The notes beneath the pieces are model-generated. The model searched no databases, was not told the DNA's origin, and was given only the letters and a program-made list of their open reading frames with translations. From contig OW203989.1 of assembly GCA_934047225.1 (NCBI GenBank), forward strand, positions 14,049,977-14,113,976: DNA of 64,000 bases, read 5' to 3'. The stretch comes from Ypsolopha sequella. Taxonomy: Eukaryota > Arthropoda > Insecta > Lepidoptera > Ypsolophidae. The translations under genes and the position numbers were made by a program. Each line of letters begins with the position of its first letter. Positions within the stretch are counted from its first letter, which is position 1. This document shows positions 12,001 to 22,430 of the stretch, piece by piece.

Positions 12001-13272
12001 GCGCCTTAATGAAATGAAAATTTAAGATAAAACCCAACATCAGAATACTTAGCTGAAGCATCCTGAAAGAAAGTAAGGATTTTGGGTCAGATTATTAATA
12101 TTGGTCTTCGATTAGTAGTATTACTATTATTGTTGCCTGTCTTTCATTGCTTGCGTGTACACTGGCATAATTTGGAGTATTCTGGTTATATTTTATTTTG
12201 CCCGTATTTGTGCAAAATTGTTCCCAAAATGTTTTCTACTTTTAAGCCTTCCTTGGTTTGTACAATGTAACTTCTGCGCTGTTTTTAAGATTTTTTTTCC
12301 AAACCCGTGCGAAAATGCCAATACTTGTATCCCTTTAGAAAACTCATTAAGCTATATCTGTAATTTTGACGCCATAATATGTCTCCTAATTTTTTTTAAT
12401 AAACATCTAAAATTTTAACGATATATTTTCAACAAAAACTCACGAGTTATGATTAAGTTATGTCCGAGCTTATGGAAATTTTGTGCGTGCATTTACTTTC
12501 TTAGTAGTCTCTCATTTAACAGCCATTGGAAAAGTATCAGTTAACTGCCCGAGTATTAGTTTTATTACAATCAGCAGATTTTGATCAAGAATCGGAAAAA
12601 AAACTAAAAGCTTTAAAAAATTTAAAACCGCTGATTTTAGATCCCCTGTTTATGGGATCAAAATCGTTGTAAATTAACTCTAGTATAACCCCTTGCAAGG
12701 AATTGGTCGAATTACCAATCAGCCTGTATACTGGTATTTTAAGACGTCTACGCGTGGTTTCCAATTGCAAAAAACCTACTTATTTTTCATTTGTCCCTAT
12801 AATAGTAACCAAAGCCGACCTTATTATCTACCGCTTAAGTGTTATATATCTTTTGGATTACCTACTGAAATGAATTTCAGATTCCATCCGCCCGATCTGC
12901 CTGCCCCTCATCGACGTAGACAACCCAGATTTCGCCAACATTCCCCTCTCTGTCGCCGGATGGGGCCGCAACGGTATCTACAACTCTGACCTCAAACAGT
13001 CAACAGTCGTCAACCTGGTCACCCAAAGACAATGCAAAAGGTTCTACTCGCAGCTGACGAGAAGACACCTCTGTGCAGCTGGGTACACGGGCGAAGACAC
13101 GTGCAAGGGGGACTCTGGTGGTCCATTGATGATTCTTTATGAGGGGAGGTACTTCGTCTCTGGTATCGTGAGCGGTAAAAGGGCGGACTCCCCTTGCGGC
13201 ACCTCTGTTCCTTCGCTGTACACTAATGTGTACCAGTATTTGGACTGGATCAGGAATAATATGAGAAACTGA
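3054..13272 (+). CDS. Clip-domain serine protease (S1A, CLIPB-like), 5' partial
   Basis: Exons are 3054-3223, 4516-5380, 5471-5638 (optional), 5795-5963, 9730-9923 and 12881-13272; all borders are GT/AG and phases agree. The first visible exon enters in phase 1, so a signal-peptide exon lies upstream and was not found. The clip domain has six Cys: ICDRC, ECP and YSC in the first exon and VCCP at 4516. A linker of about 265 residues, very rich in Asn, Ser and Gln, follows, then CCG and an activation site R-IVGG. The catalytic domain is about 253 aa with His in TAAHC, Asp in NDIALL and Ser in GDSGGPL; D-T-C-K-G-D-S puts Asp at the trypsin-type S1 position. The pair DC...QC after the EYD motif is typical of CLIPB proteases. 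Family members are secreted zymogens in melanization, Toll or developmental cascades; which one this serves cannot be told. The visible part is 595 codons without the optional exon and 651 with it. Confidence 0.93.
3224..4515. other. Protease intron with repeat family F copy
   Basis: The intron lies between the two clip-domain exons (donor GTAAGC, acceptor TACAG). About 3573-3835 is a repeat also found at 32525-32830 (other orientation) and 35952-36125, recognised by the shared stretch around GTGACGTCAC and ATTTCTAAACAGCC. The rest shows nothing recognisable. Confidence 0.6.
5471..5638 (+). other. Optional in-frame exon at protease activation junction
   Basis: This 168-base (56-codon) segment is preceded by a TTTTTAG acceptor and followed by a GTACCT donor. 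It enters and leaves in phase 1, the same phase as the join it interrupts (5380 to 5795). It therefore can be included or skipped without a frame change. It ends in G-N-R-I-T-G, which with the next exon makes a second R-ITGG activation site, and contains R-S-K-R, a furin-like dibasic motif. The weak donor fits a cassette exon. Splicing was inferred from sequence only. Confidence 0.65.
6278..6470 (+). repeat. MITE family A, left half
   Basis: The segment begins TTAAGAGCCGTTTAGCAGCC and runs to about the family's centre, where the full copy at 6471 starts. It appears truncated by, or fused to, that copy. Confidence 0.7.
6471..6832. repeat. MITE family A, full palindromic copy
   Basis: About 362 bp, folding as one long hairpin: the left arm (GCAGCCGGATTG, CTAATTAATCGAAACAG) is repeated inverted on the right (CACAATCCGGCTGC). 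Both ends carry TTAAG/CTTAA. It is non-coding and non-autonomous. The superfamily is not assigned. Confidence 0.8.
6983..7160 (+). repeat. MITE family A, partial copy
   Basis: Begins TTAAGAGCCATTTAGCAGGC and contains the family's internal blocks in decayed form. The right half is missing. Confidence 0.6.
8021..8820 (+). repeat. Satellite, 209-212 bp unit, about 3.8 copies
   Basis: Units start at 8021, 8233, 8442 and 8651 with GCGTATACTACTATTG. Copies 2 to 4 are nearly identical and the first and last ends are more diverged. The unit length is not a multiple of three, so open frames across it shift from unit to unit and are not a gene. It lies wholly inside a protease intron. Confidence 0.9.
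8874..9514. mobile_element. Inverted-repeat DNA transposon, non-autonomous, about 640 bp
   Basis: The left terminus AAGGGCGTTTCCCC is inverted at the right as GGGAAAACGCCCTT, and the match continues inward through GACACGACACG-type sequence for about 35 bases with a few mismatches. A short GAAT microsatellite lies near 8972-8990. No transposase is seen. Confidence 0.7.
10284..10343. repeat. Perfect 22-bp stem hairpin
   Basis: ACGAGGGCGTTATGTGATTT and its complement are separated by about 16 bases. It is probably the core of a small inverted-repeat element. Confidence 0.75.
10436..10500 (+). repeat. tRNA-derived SINE head, degraded
   Basis: The sequence GGTGGCGCAGTAGCATG resembles a pol III A box and TCAAGTTCAAGGAC a B box, about 35 bases apart. 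No tRNA acceptor pairing is seen, so it is a SINE head rather than a gene. Confidence 0.45.
10951..11116. repeat. MITE family B (about 165 bp)
   Basis: Terminal inverted repeats of about 45 bp start TTAAAGCCGATTCTGAAGGC and include CTAAAATTAAAGCC. Two further copies are at 21975-22140 and 44517-44686. It has no coding capacity. Confidence 0.85.
11597..11985 (+). repeat. Interspersed repeat family C
   Basis: Shared with 19008-19400 (same strand) and 31618-31815 (opposite strand). Diagnostic blocks are CTCCGGATAGCGC and TGCAAGAACCATACAAATAC. The class is not assigned. Confidence 0.75.
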
Positions 13273-13274
13273 GA

Positions 13275-13362
13275 AATAAAGTGACGCAAGCGGATGGGTT
13301 GCTTTTAGTTTAAAAATGTTGATTCTAGTTTTTGTGAGTAAGGATATATTTTTCCAAATAAA
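13275..13362 (+). terminator. Polyadenylation signals of the protease gene
   Basis: AATAAA occurs at 13275-13280, three bases after the stop codon, and again at 13357-13362. The second is the more usual distance for a 3' UTR. Confidence 0.6.
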
Positions 13363-14456
13363 TAATGTAAGTAAGATTTTTTTTTTTATTTATTAGAATA
13401 CTCTACTTCCTGAGTCGTGTTATGTTATTGGTGTACTTTGTTTGGCCTACTTAAGAGAGTTTTCTTCTAGTGAATATGTTATACAAAGTGTGATCCGTCA
13501 ACAACTTTCTAAACTTCACCGATAACCACAACTCTTTCAGTTTTCTAAAACTTTTGGGGAAGTTTTGTTAAGGGATCCGCCATATTTTGGAACCCTTATC
13601 CGTAAAATAGCACCTGTATCAAAAGCTAACCCTGAAAAATGATTGATTTGCGGAACGTTACGTTGAATATAATAATATTTTGAGTCCGAGACACAAATAT
13701 GTTTTGACTAATACACGCCCCGCAACGTTGCTCACGTGAATCCCGTTTCTCGAACTCCTGAAAATTTCCTACGTTATACAAGAAAACTACCGTCTAAATT
13801 TCAGGTCCAGCCATTAGGTCTAGGCATTGACAGATCAGGCAATCAGTCAGCCAGGGTATTTTTGTATATGTCGCGGTATAATGAAGAAAACTGATGTTTT
13901 GCAAAAAAAAAAGCACACTTTTTGTGAAGCTGGTAGAAAAAGCGCGCTTTTCGCGAAAAAGCAGTTTGCGCCATTAAACGATGTTGTAACGTATTGAAAA
14001 ACGTCATGCATGACGGACCCAAAACATTTACGAGTATGTGGATGACATATTGAATTTTCTCGCGTTTACAAAACAAAATGCAAGGGAAATGGTTACATTC
14101 TATGGGCGGGACATGCAAAACATGGCTTTTGAATGTCGAGGTCGGAGCTAAATAAGCCAATATTTTTAAATATTTTGTAGCAATATTGCATCTGCCATTG
14201 ACAGGTCTGCTGAACCGTAAATTGCCGGCATATTCGTTCACACCGGAGCCAAATGCAACCCTTGATATATTATTACGGCGGTGCAGAAAATGGAAGAGGA
14301 ATTTTCATTGAATTTTACGAGACGAGTTTTTTTCACGGCGATGAAATAATTAGATGGTTTTAAAAATACTGCAAAACTTGAATTTTGTCTACGAGTTCGG
14401 GTTTATAATTTTCGAAGAATGCTTACTGGATGTCTAAATTACAATTTTTATAATTT
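13363..14456. other. Intergenic, nothing recognised
   Basis: There is a 132-codon open frame on the minus strand (13843-14241), but it shows no known motif, its composition matches the surroundings and no splice context is evident, so I do not call it a gene. Confidence 0.5.
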
Positions 14457-14583
14457 TTGTCTGTCTGTCTTTCTGCCTGTCTGTCTGTCTGTATGTATGT
14501 ATGTATATATGCGAACAGATTGGGATACGGTTTTCTTTATTATCATCGTAGTGATCCTAGTCAACATATAGGCTATAAGGGGT
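14457..14583. repeat. CTGT/ATGT microsatellite joined to repeat family G end
   Basis: A (CTGT)n/(TATG)n run at about 14457-14510 is followed by sequence matching the reverse complement of about 42700-42770 and 57040-57130. These are pieces of one dispersed element. Confidence 0.65.
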
Positions 14584-14786
14584 GTTAATAGAATAAGGCC
14601 GAAGCCGAAAACGAGGCAGAGATTGAATATAAACGGCGGCGAAAATATTTCAGATTTTGAATTTTAAATAGAAACAGCATTTTACTTCCCATTCAAGGAC
14701 AAGAAAATCACTTTTGAAAAATATTTTATTTCTAATCGATCATAATACTGACATAATATATTGTGATAAAATACGCTTCCTCCCTA

Positions 14787-15450
14787 TTTAGGGTTCCGTA
14801 CCCAAAGGGCAAATCGGAGCCCAGTCCGTCTCTGTATGTCTGTCTGTGCGTATGTCACGGGTCTCTAGCTCTTAGACAGAATGAGATACGAACCTACAAT
14901 GTTCAATATAATGTTGTGTAAAATGTTGACCTAAAACAGAATTTTGAATTTAAAATGGAATTAAATTATTTTTGAGGGGGCCTCAAACGTGAAAATAAAA
15001 CAGAAAAAAATATTCTTATCCTAGCATGTGGGGTGTCATTGTCTAGAGCTCATTAAGTAAAATATAGTAGTAAAATATATATAGATATATTTTTTATCTT
15101 AAAGAATAAAGAAATGGGGAGCTATCAAAGTTGCCATTTTTAGATAATTTTTGTTACGATGTCTATATCAAAGGCCAAAGCAGTTAGGAATTTAAAATTT
15201 CTGTATATTATGTATCATGCTGAAAATTATTGAATATTGAAACAACAAATACTAAAATTTGTAGTTTTAGGGTTATGTCCCCGAATACCTACTCAACCAA
15301 CAAAATTTTGCAGTTTTTATGTCTGACATAATTAGAGCATTACCTAAAATTCGATAAATATCTAGTTTGAAATAATTGGTCATACGAGTATGTACAGAAC
15401 CCTAAAAGAGCGAAGCCCGACTCGCACTTGGTCAGTTTTTTATTATTTCC
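14787..15450 (+). repeat. Common 'GGTTCCGTACC' interspersed repeat
   Basis: It starts with TTTAGGGTTCCGTACCC and ends with CAGAACCCTAAAAG followed by CGACTCGCACTTGG. Fragments with the same ends recur at about 18225-18300, 21280-21330 and 29587. Such elements are abundant in moth genomes; that last point is background knowledge. Confidence 0.65.
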
Positions 15451-16240
15451 AAAAGCATTGCCTTAAAGGAAATAAGCACTTTACATAATAAGAATAACAA
15501 AAATAAACCTACCACATTGTTAACAAAAAGAAATTGTAGGTAAAGATGCTGCAATAAAAATGGCCGTAGCTTTTAGCAGCAAAGAAAAACTAGATGATTT
15601 ATTAGGTGTCGTTATTCTGGCACGAGAAAATTACGGGAGCCGAACAAGAAATTTGATTCCATTGTGAAACAAATATTATTAAACAACAAGAGAAATACAT
15701 TAGCTTTCGTTCAATATAATTCTTATCTCAGTACATAAAAAATGCAATGTCTGTCAGTCTGTACGTACGCATTGACGTAGTCAATGTATGTATGGTTAAA
15801 TTTTGAGAAACACTAATAGTAGTTTATGCTACAAGGGCGAAAAGGAATAAATTACGAGGGCGATTTAAAGCCACGAGCCAGAAAACAGATGTACCCATTA
15901 CGTAATTTACACCGTGTGCAGCCGTCAGCGAGATGTCACACGTTCCCCGACCCCTGCAAACCATGGGACTGTCACGTACGAATTTGCCAGACTTTACCTA
16001 GTTGTGCCTGTTTCAGAGCTAAAACTTCAGGGGGTTTTCGAGTAAGATGGACCACCAAGTGGGTTTACCAACCCCCACAGTTGAGCCCGGTATTAGCTCT
16101 ACCACCTATAGTATAGAAATACATACTATACAGGTACTATGAAATAAAGGAAGGTACACGCATACTGAAGATGCGAAAAAATGATGTGTATATTTAACGG
16201 AAAATATTTGCCATCTATTAAAGCTCTCGTTAGCTGAGAT

Positions 16241-17440
16241 ACTAATAGTAGTTTATGCTACAAGGGCGAAAAGGAATAAATCACGATTTAAAACACGAGC
16301 GTAGCGAGTGTTTTAAACGTAACCGAGTAATTTATTGCTCTTACGCCCGTGTATCATACTACGTTTTTCAATGCATAGTGTGAGGAAATAAAACAAATAT
16401 AATCAAAGAAAACAATTTAATTAATAAAGTTGAAAGTTACAATGTTGTGAACTTTAAATTATGATTGGCTCAAAAGGACTGTACCCAGAAAAAAAAAAAA
16501 AAAAATCAAAAATGTTTATTGTGTTAACCAAATAATTACATAATTACAATTACAGCTGGAGCCTTCTTTTAAGTAAAAATACCTGTATCAGAAGACTCCG
16601 CTCCTTCAGTCCACAGCTTTGGTTTTACAAAACAGTTTCAAAAATTTGCTTAAAATTTAAAATTTACAAAAATTAATTAAAGTAATAATAAGAACACAAT
16701 TAAAGTAATAATACGAACACAAAAGAGATATGTATATAATAAAAGAAAGATAACATCCTGCATGCGTCCATATTATGGAAGTAGCTAAATATGAGGGGGT
16801 GCATGTGTGTGTGAGAGGGTGCATGTGTGTGTGTGAGAGGGTGTGTAAGAGGGTGAGGGTGAGTGTGTGTGTGTGAAGGTGAGGGAGGGTGTATGCGTAT
16901 GTTTATTTGTATGCTCTATATTTATTTATCTACATACTAGTTTAGTTTCTTTCTAAGTAATTTGGTAAATTAGGTTTTCAGCCTCTTCGTAGCTCTTTGT
17001 TTTTAATAATAAAGTTGTTTGCTTTTTGCATTCAAAATTATTTTTTGTACATATATCTAGAATTCTGCTTATTTGATTGTACATATAAGCTGACTGATAG
17101 TTATATTGTCTGCGCGCAAAAGTAGATTTGTAAAATGGAAGTTTAATTATGTTGTCTCTTTTTCTCTTATTTGAAAATTGTGGGTCTAAATTAGAAATTT
17201 TATGCTTTTTTAGGACTGTATTTGCAATATATAATAACCCAGAGCCGTTAAACAGTGGAAAAAAATATATAACATTTATGGTACACAGGAAAAGTTGCAG
17301 GTTAGCCAACTTCTCGTAAATAGATTTTAAAAATAATAATAATAAAGCCCTGGGGCAAAATAATCGACTTTTTGTACGGTATTGATGCATAAAAAGTGGG
17401 CCTTTACGAGCACTTGCATTGAAAAATAAATTCAACATAC
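16241..17440 (+). mobile_element. Transposon interrupted by a LINE tail
   Basis: The outer element (from about 16246, GTAGTTTATGCTACAAGGGC) matches the reverse complement of 53765-54165. Relative to that copy it carries an extra block at 16489-17236. A short related end fragment lies at about 15815-15880. No transposase is recognised. Confidence 0.8.
16489..17236 (-). mobile_element. LINE C-terminal fragment, nested insertion
   Basis: A minus-strand open frame ends at 16953 and encodes about 95 residues typical of the extreme C-terminus of non-LTR reverse transcriptases (motifs IIKLPFYKSTFARRQ, YMYNQI). The insertion is flanked by ACCCAG at 16483-16488 and 17237-17242, a 6-bp target duplication. 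Downstream in sense lies a GT-rich minisatellite (about 16797-16905). Oddly the A-run (16489-16505) is on the + strand, so in the sense of this reading frame it is a T-run. Confidence 0.8.
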
Positions 17441-17949
17441 AGTACTTATAAATCTAAAAACAGTTGGTAAAGTTTATCTTTTTTCGTTTATTATAAATAT
17501 AATTCCGGTATATATAAATAAATATAATTTAAATATAAACATTCCGGCCAAGCTGAAAATTTTAGTCTGACTCCGCTGTCTGTCTATCCATCTGTCAGTT
17601 TGTCTGTCATAGGAGCTCAGTTGTCTGAGCATAGGAGTCAAATTTTTCACAGATTACGTGTTACTATACCCTCTATGGCGGCATATAAAATTCAAACCGA
17701 AGAGAGGTCCCCATACAAAATACCTCGGAAAAGTAGTATATTTTTAACGGTATTTGTTTGAGCTTTATCCTAAAAACAACAAACAAGATACATACAAGTT
17801 TCAATTTAGTCAGATTATTGTAAGTCCATGCTTAAAATAATAAAAATTTGCGTTCCGTACCCAGAGAGTACCGAATTGTTTGTCAGGCGCTACCATTTCA
17901 GTGGCTTGTTATTTGTCGCCTTGATTTTGCTATGGCATATATGTAGTTT

Positions 17950-18156
17950 TGTTTTAAAAAACACTTGTACTTATCCACATATTACGTACAACTTTATTAT
18001 GCCCGACCGGTTTCGCTGTAAAACATTTTCTAGGGCTTTTTACACATCCTAACTAACAAGCTGTAAAAAGCCCTAGAAAATGCTTTACAGCGAAACCGGT
18101 CGGGCATAATAAAGTTGTACGTAATATGTGGATAAGTACAAGTGTTTTTTAAAACA
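17950..18156. repeat. Near-perfect hairpin, 95-bp arms, 17-base loop
   Basis: Left arm 17950-18044 and right arm 18062-18156 are complementary with a single mismatch by eye. The loop is 18045-18061. Such low divergence between arms points to a recent origin or arm-to-arm conversion. Type of element unknown. Confidence 0.9.
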
Positions 18157-18839
18157 ATGTTTTGTAAACTCCACCAAGTGCGAACAATCACTAGCATCTA
18201 CTATATATATGTAGTTGTACTTTTTTTAGGGGTTCTGTACCCGTATTGTGTGATACCCTTTGTGCGCGAATCTGACTTGCATTTGGCCAAATTATTTAAG
18301 AAAAGCTTGATGTTTCTCCGTCAACTAAAGAGTATAATCTAGTATTTTTCTTCGGATCCCGATCTATAACACTTGCCAGTGAGTCCTTGTATTAATTAAT
18401 ACAAATGTGCTCATCTGTACTTTCCTCTGCCTATATACCTAGACGTGCCGACTAGGGTAGTTTACGAGTTTGGAACTTTGTCGAATTCGGCTTGTTTGCA
18501 ATTATCGAGGTGATTGCTGTTGTAGTTTAGTACTATTTAGCCAGAAGGGCTTTTCAACAGGTTTATTAGCCCTTCAGTTAAATACAGACATCATTATCTG
18601 GTTTTGAGTTAGAATTTGTACAACTTTGGAGTACTATTTAATAAGCCGTTCAGTCATCGATTTTCGATAATAATTGTGCCATCAGAAGCAGAATAAGGCT
18701 ATCTTTTGTAAACTATTTTTCTGGAACACGGTTACGGAACATTTTATATATCTTTTACCATCTTTGTGTTGACTGGTAAAGAATGCTTTATGCATTAAAT
18801 CCGCCAATTTGTACTTCTTATTTGTCCAATAGAGAATTT

Positions 18840-18940
18840 ATGATGTTGATGATGATGATGATGATGATGCTGATGATGATGATGATGATGATGGTTATGA
18901 TGATGATGATGATGATGCTTATTATGATGATGATGATATT
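18840..18940 (+). repeat. (GAT)n microsatellite
   Basis: About 100 bases of GAT triplets with a few interruptions. Confidence 0.95.
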
Positions 18941-19007
18941 GAGTCGACCTGTCTCGGTAAAAATATCGACGGAATAGTTTCCGTTATTTCAAAATAGTTA
19001 TTTAAAT

Positions 19008-19400
19008 AACGTTCATATCAGCACGCATTGCATTACGACGTCGCTAAGTCTCCGGATAGCGCAAAATAGGAGAAAATAATATTTTTTACATGGACGCGAT
19101 GGACGGAAAAAAAATTCTATAAATGATTTTTTTAAGCAATATTTTTCTTGAATTTTAGTGCAAGAACCATACAAATACCATTCACTGGTTAAAAAGAAAT
19201 AACCAATTTGACTTAATTTTTTTTCTAAAAACACTTGACTTTGTGCAATATTCTCATGCTGTTTCTTATACGCGAGAATAATATCCTAAAATGAAGATTT
19301 TCTTTATAGTTTAACTAACAATATATGTATTTTTCATAATTTTTAAACATACTATTTAAGAGAAATTACTTTATCAACTGGGTCATTTTCGGATGGCGTG
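19008..19400 (+). repeat. Interspersed repeat family C
   Basis: The same blocks as 11597-11985, including CTCCGGATAGCGC and TGCAAGAACCATACAAATAC, in the same order. Confidence 0.75.
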
Positions 19401-19470
19401 TAGGTGAGATGATGATGATATGCTATATATCATAGATAATACGTACGTAGATACGTCATTAATAAATATT

Positions 19471-19914
19471 AGGTCTTTACATATGAAATTGCCGTTTTCT
19501 ATAGAAAATTTGAAGGAAACTCAATTTTCAGTATTAACATTTTTACATTTTTTTTAGGAATGTCAAATCCAATTACGTAATTTCTTAAGTGTATGAATGA
19601 GACAACTTTAAGCTAAAAGCACAAATAATATAATACTACTAACAGCAACATTAATTTAAATTTCGAGAAGTGTCAGTTGTAAAAAAATATTACGAATCTT
19701 ATCATGGAAATGGATGGCCTTTAAGACGAACTGTTTTTTAAGATTTAATTATGGTTATCAAACTGACAATAAAAGCAAAATTTGATACGTAGATGTAAAA
19801 CCTTGAAATGATTTTTCAAACAAAAAACAAATAATAGAAATAGCTATTGAATTACTGGAATTGTGAACTCATGAATCTTTAAGAAAATTTCGGCAATTTC
19901 ATGTGTAAAGACCT
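19471..19914. mobile_element. MITE family D, AGGTCTTTAC termini
   Basis: Ends are inverted repeats (AGGTCTTTACATATGAAATT at the left, complement at the right). A second copy in opposite orientation is at 50469-50869 with matching interior. Flanking TA suggests a Tc1/mariner-type target site; that is inference. Confidence 0.8.
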
Positions 19915-20257
19915 ATAGATGTTACATTCTCGTGCATTTTCCGCAATCTTCGTGCCTTTAGCCCATGTCCGATTTGTTCTTACTTAGTAATTAGATTGTC
20001 TGCGAAGTTCCCATACAATCGTACTTTCACACGTTGTTGTTAGTTAGTGTCAAATGACGTCAGATGACGGTATTTTTCACCGATAATTCAATTCATTGAT
20101 GAAAAAATTTGCCGCACACCCACTTTTCACTCATATTTTCAGATATCTATGCTCACTATTTTTACAGGACGGGCGAAAATAAGCCCGGTTTTTCTTATAG
20201 TACCAAGCTGGTATTACCAACACTGTGTTTGTGGTACTACAAAAGTTATTACAATAC

Positions 20258-20935
20258 TCTATATTCTAGCAGTATATTCTAGCAGTATATTCTAGCAGTA
20301 CATTCTAGCAATACATTCTAGCAATATATTTTAGCAGTATATTTTAGCAGTACATTCTAGCAATATATTCTAGCAGTATATTTTAGCAGTATATTCTAGC
20401 AGTATATTCTAGCAATATATTCTAGCAGCACATTCTAGCAGTATGTTCTAGCAGTATATTCTATCAGTACATTCTAGCAGTATATTCTAGCAGTATATTC
20501 TAGCAGTATGTTCTATCAGTACATTCTAGCAGTATATTCTAGCAGTATATTCTATCAGTACATTCTAGCAGTATATTCTAGCAGTATATTCTAGCAGTAT
20601 ATTCTAGCAGTATATTCTATCAGTACATTCTAGCAGTATATTCTAGCAGTATATTCTAGCAGTATATTCTAGCAGTATATTCTAGCAGTATATTCTAGCA
20701 GTATATTCTAGCAGTACATTCTAGCAGTATATTCTAGCAGTATATTCTAGCAATATATTCTAGCAGCACATTCTAGCAGTATATTCTAGCAGTATATTCT
20801 AGCAGTATATTCTATCAGTACATTCTAGCAGTATATTCTAGCAGTATATTCTAGCAGTATATTCTAGCAGTATATTCTAGCAGTATATTCTAGCAGTACA
20901 TTCTAGCAGTATATTCTAGCAGTATATTCTAGCAA
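20258..20935 (+). repeat. 13-bp minisatellite, about 50 copies
   Basis: The consensus unit is AGTATATTCTAGC with variants AGTACATTCTAGC, AATATATTCTAGC, AGCACATTCTAGC and TATC forms. Variant order repeats: the run AATATATTCTAGC then AGCACATTCTAGC occurs at about 20412 and again at about 20752, which suggests a higher-order unit near 340 bp. Confidence 0.95.
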
Positions 20936-21368
20936 TAGCCAAACAGAAACTTATTTAGATATTATATTATTATTTAGATACCTCCTTAGTAAGTTTTATA
21001 GGGCAATAAAAATATTAATTCAGTTTTATGTGACAAATCCTCGTTGCTGAGAAGTTAAGCGGCCTGACGCAGATGACAGATGATGATAAATTGCAGCGTT
21101 AGCCACGGCGCTGGAAATTGGAATGGAGCTAATATTTTGGTTACGAAAATCCGTGCCCTTAATTCCTATCAGATTCTTCAGTACTTATTAAAAATCTCTC
21201 TACAGTTTCATAAAAAATACCCACTTCTTGTGAGGTTATAGTAAGAATTAAATTCAAGACATTTATAAAACTTGGCCAAGTGCTAGTCAGTATCGCCACT
21301 ACACAATACGGGTACGGAACCCTAAAATAATTATGGTAAATAACAACAATATATACTTCGTACATTAT

Positions 21369-21906
21369 ACAGTGCTACAAGGATCCTATGGCGCGTGGAC
21401 TGGTTGTGTCCGAAATCGGAACTAACGCCGCTACCATACTCCTTGTTTCACAGCTGCACCCCCCTGTCACTGTCATCTACGAGTGAAAAGAACCTTGTAC
21501 AAAAACCAGGCCATTTGAAGGTCGCATCGTGCTTTAAAAAGAGATACCCGGCTAGCTTCGGCTACCTTCGTCTTTGTAGAGCGTCATCTCTGTCACACTT
21601 GTCAACCCGGACGTTTAGTCGCTGACTTGTCAGTCGTGTGTTTCGTGTGACAGAGATGATCTCTTTTTAAAGCACGATGCGACCTTCAAATGGCCTGGTA
21701 CTGTAGCACTGTACAGTTATATTATCTGGTACAGTGCTACACTACAAATGCAGCACTACAAGTGCTGTAGTGCTACAAGGATATTTTGGCGCGTGGATTG
21801 GTTGTGTCCAAAATCGGAACTAACGCCGCTACTATACTCCTTGTTTCACAGCTGTCACCCCCTGTCACTGTCATCTACGCGCCATCAGATTCTTGTAGCA
21901 CTGTAG
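21369..21906. mobile_element. Two related inverted-repeat elements with nested hairpin
   Basis: Blocks 21371-21485 and 21765-21885 are near-duplicates (GGCGCGTGGA, TGGTTGTGTCC, ACTAACGCCGCTAC). Ends carry GTGCTACAAGGAT and its complement. A separate element at 21506-21698 sits in the first block. Confidence 0.65.
21506..21698. repeat. 193-bp MITE with 40-bp perfect inverted termini
   Basis: The left end CCAGGCCATTTGAAGGTCGC and its inner extension through AAAAAGAGAT are exactly complementary to the right end. Length and arm quality suggest recent activity. Confidence 0.8.
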
Positions 21907-21974
21907 CTTGATTAGAATGATAGATATCGTCAGTTCATCGATTTACTCGCACTAGAACTTTAAACCACAAAAAA

Positions 21975-22140
21975 GGCGATTCTGAAGGCTTTAATTTTAG
22001 TTTTAGTGCTGTCAAAACTAAATTTTCTTCATTCCAAAACAGTTCATAAGTGTTACGAGAAGAAGCTAAAGTACTTTGGAAAAATATAAGTTTTGACAGT
22101 ACTAAAACTAAAATTAAAGCCTTCAGAATCGGCTTTAATG
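21975..22140. repeat. MITE family B
   Basis: Same termini (GCGATTCTGAAGGCTTTAAT and complement) as the copies at 10951 and 44517. Confidence 0.85.
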
Positions 22141-22174
22141 TTCGATTAAAAAGTGTAAAACTCTATGATATTGG

Positions 22175-22430
22175 TTGGTGATCATTGAACCTTGTTCCTG
22201 GTTCCTGGCCGGGTCTCCGGTATGGGTTCGGGGGGTTGATTGGATTTCACCTTGTATAATATATATTTTACCTATCCATATACCATAAATTAAATAAACC
22301 TTTAATTTAGTTCATGTACATTTATTATTTTATTACATATATTTTTTTATAAGATTAAATTTGACGTGTAAAAAGTGTATCATATATACCTGCTTTGCAA
22401 AATAAACTATTTGAATTTGAATTTGACATC
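22175..22430 (+). mobile_element. LINE 3' tail
   Basis: The segment ends with AATAAACTATTTGAATTTG and a repeat of TTTGAA, a 3' end style typical of lepidopteran non-LTR elements. No reverse transcriptase frame remains. Confidence 0.5.

Larger units (their letters stand above)
9924..12880. other. Last protease intron with several small elements
   Basis: It holds a hairpin (10284-10343), a tRNA-like SINE head (about 10436-10500), a family B MITE (10951-11116) and a family C repeat (11597-11985). About 12000-12880 shows nothing recognisable apart from chance open frames. The intron ends in a consensus TTTCAG acceptor. Confidence 0.7.

Noticed and set aside
13843..14241. 132-codon minus-strand frame after the protease gene
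   Set aside because: No motif, no partner exons, composition as the surroundings.
17828..18342. Frames across the 95-bp-arm hairpin
   Set aside because: They arise from the inverted repeat and the GTTCCGTACC repeat; no protein similarity recognised.
20258..20935. CRISPR-like regular repeats
   Set aside because: Unit is 13 bp with no spacers, in a eukaryotic genome; it is a minisatellite.
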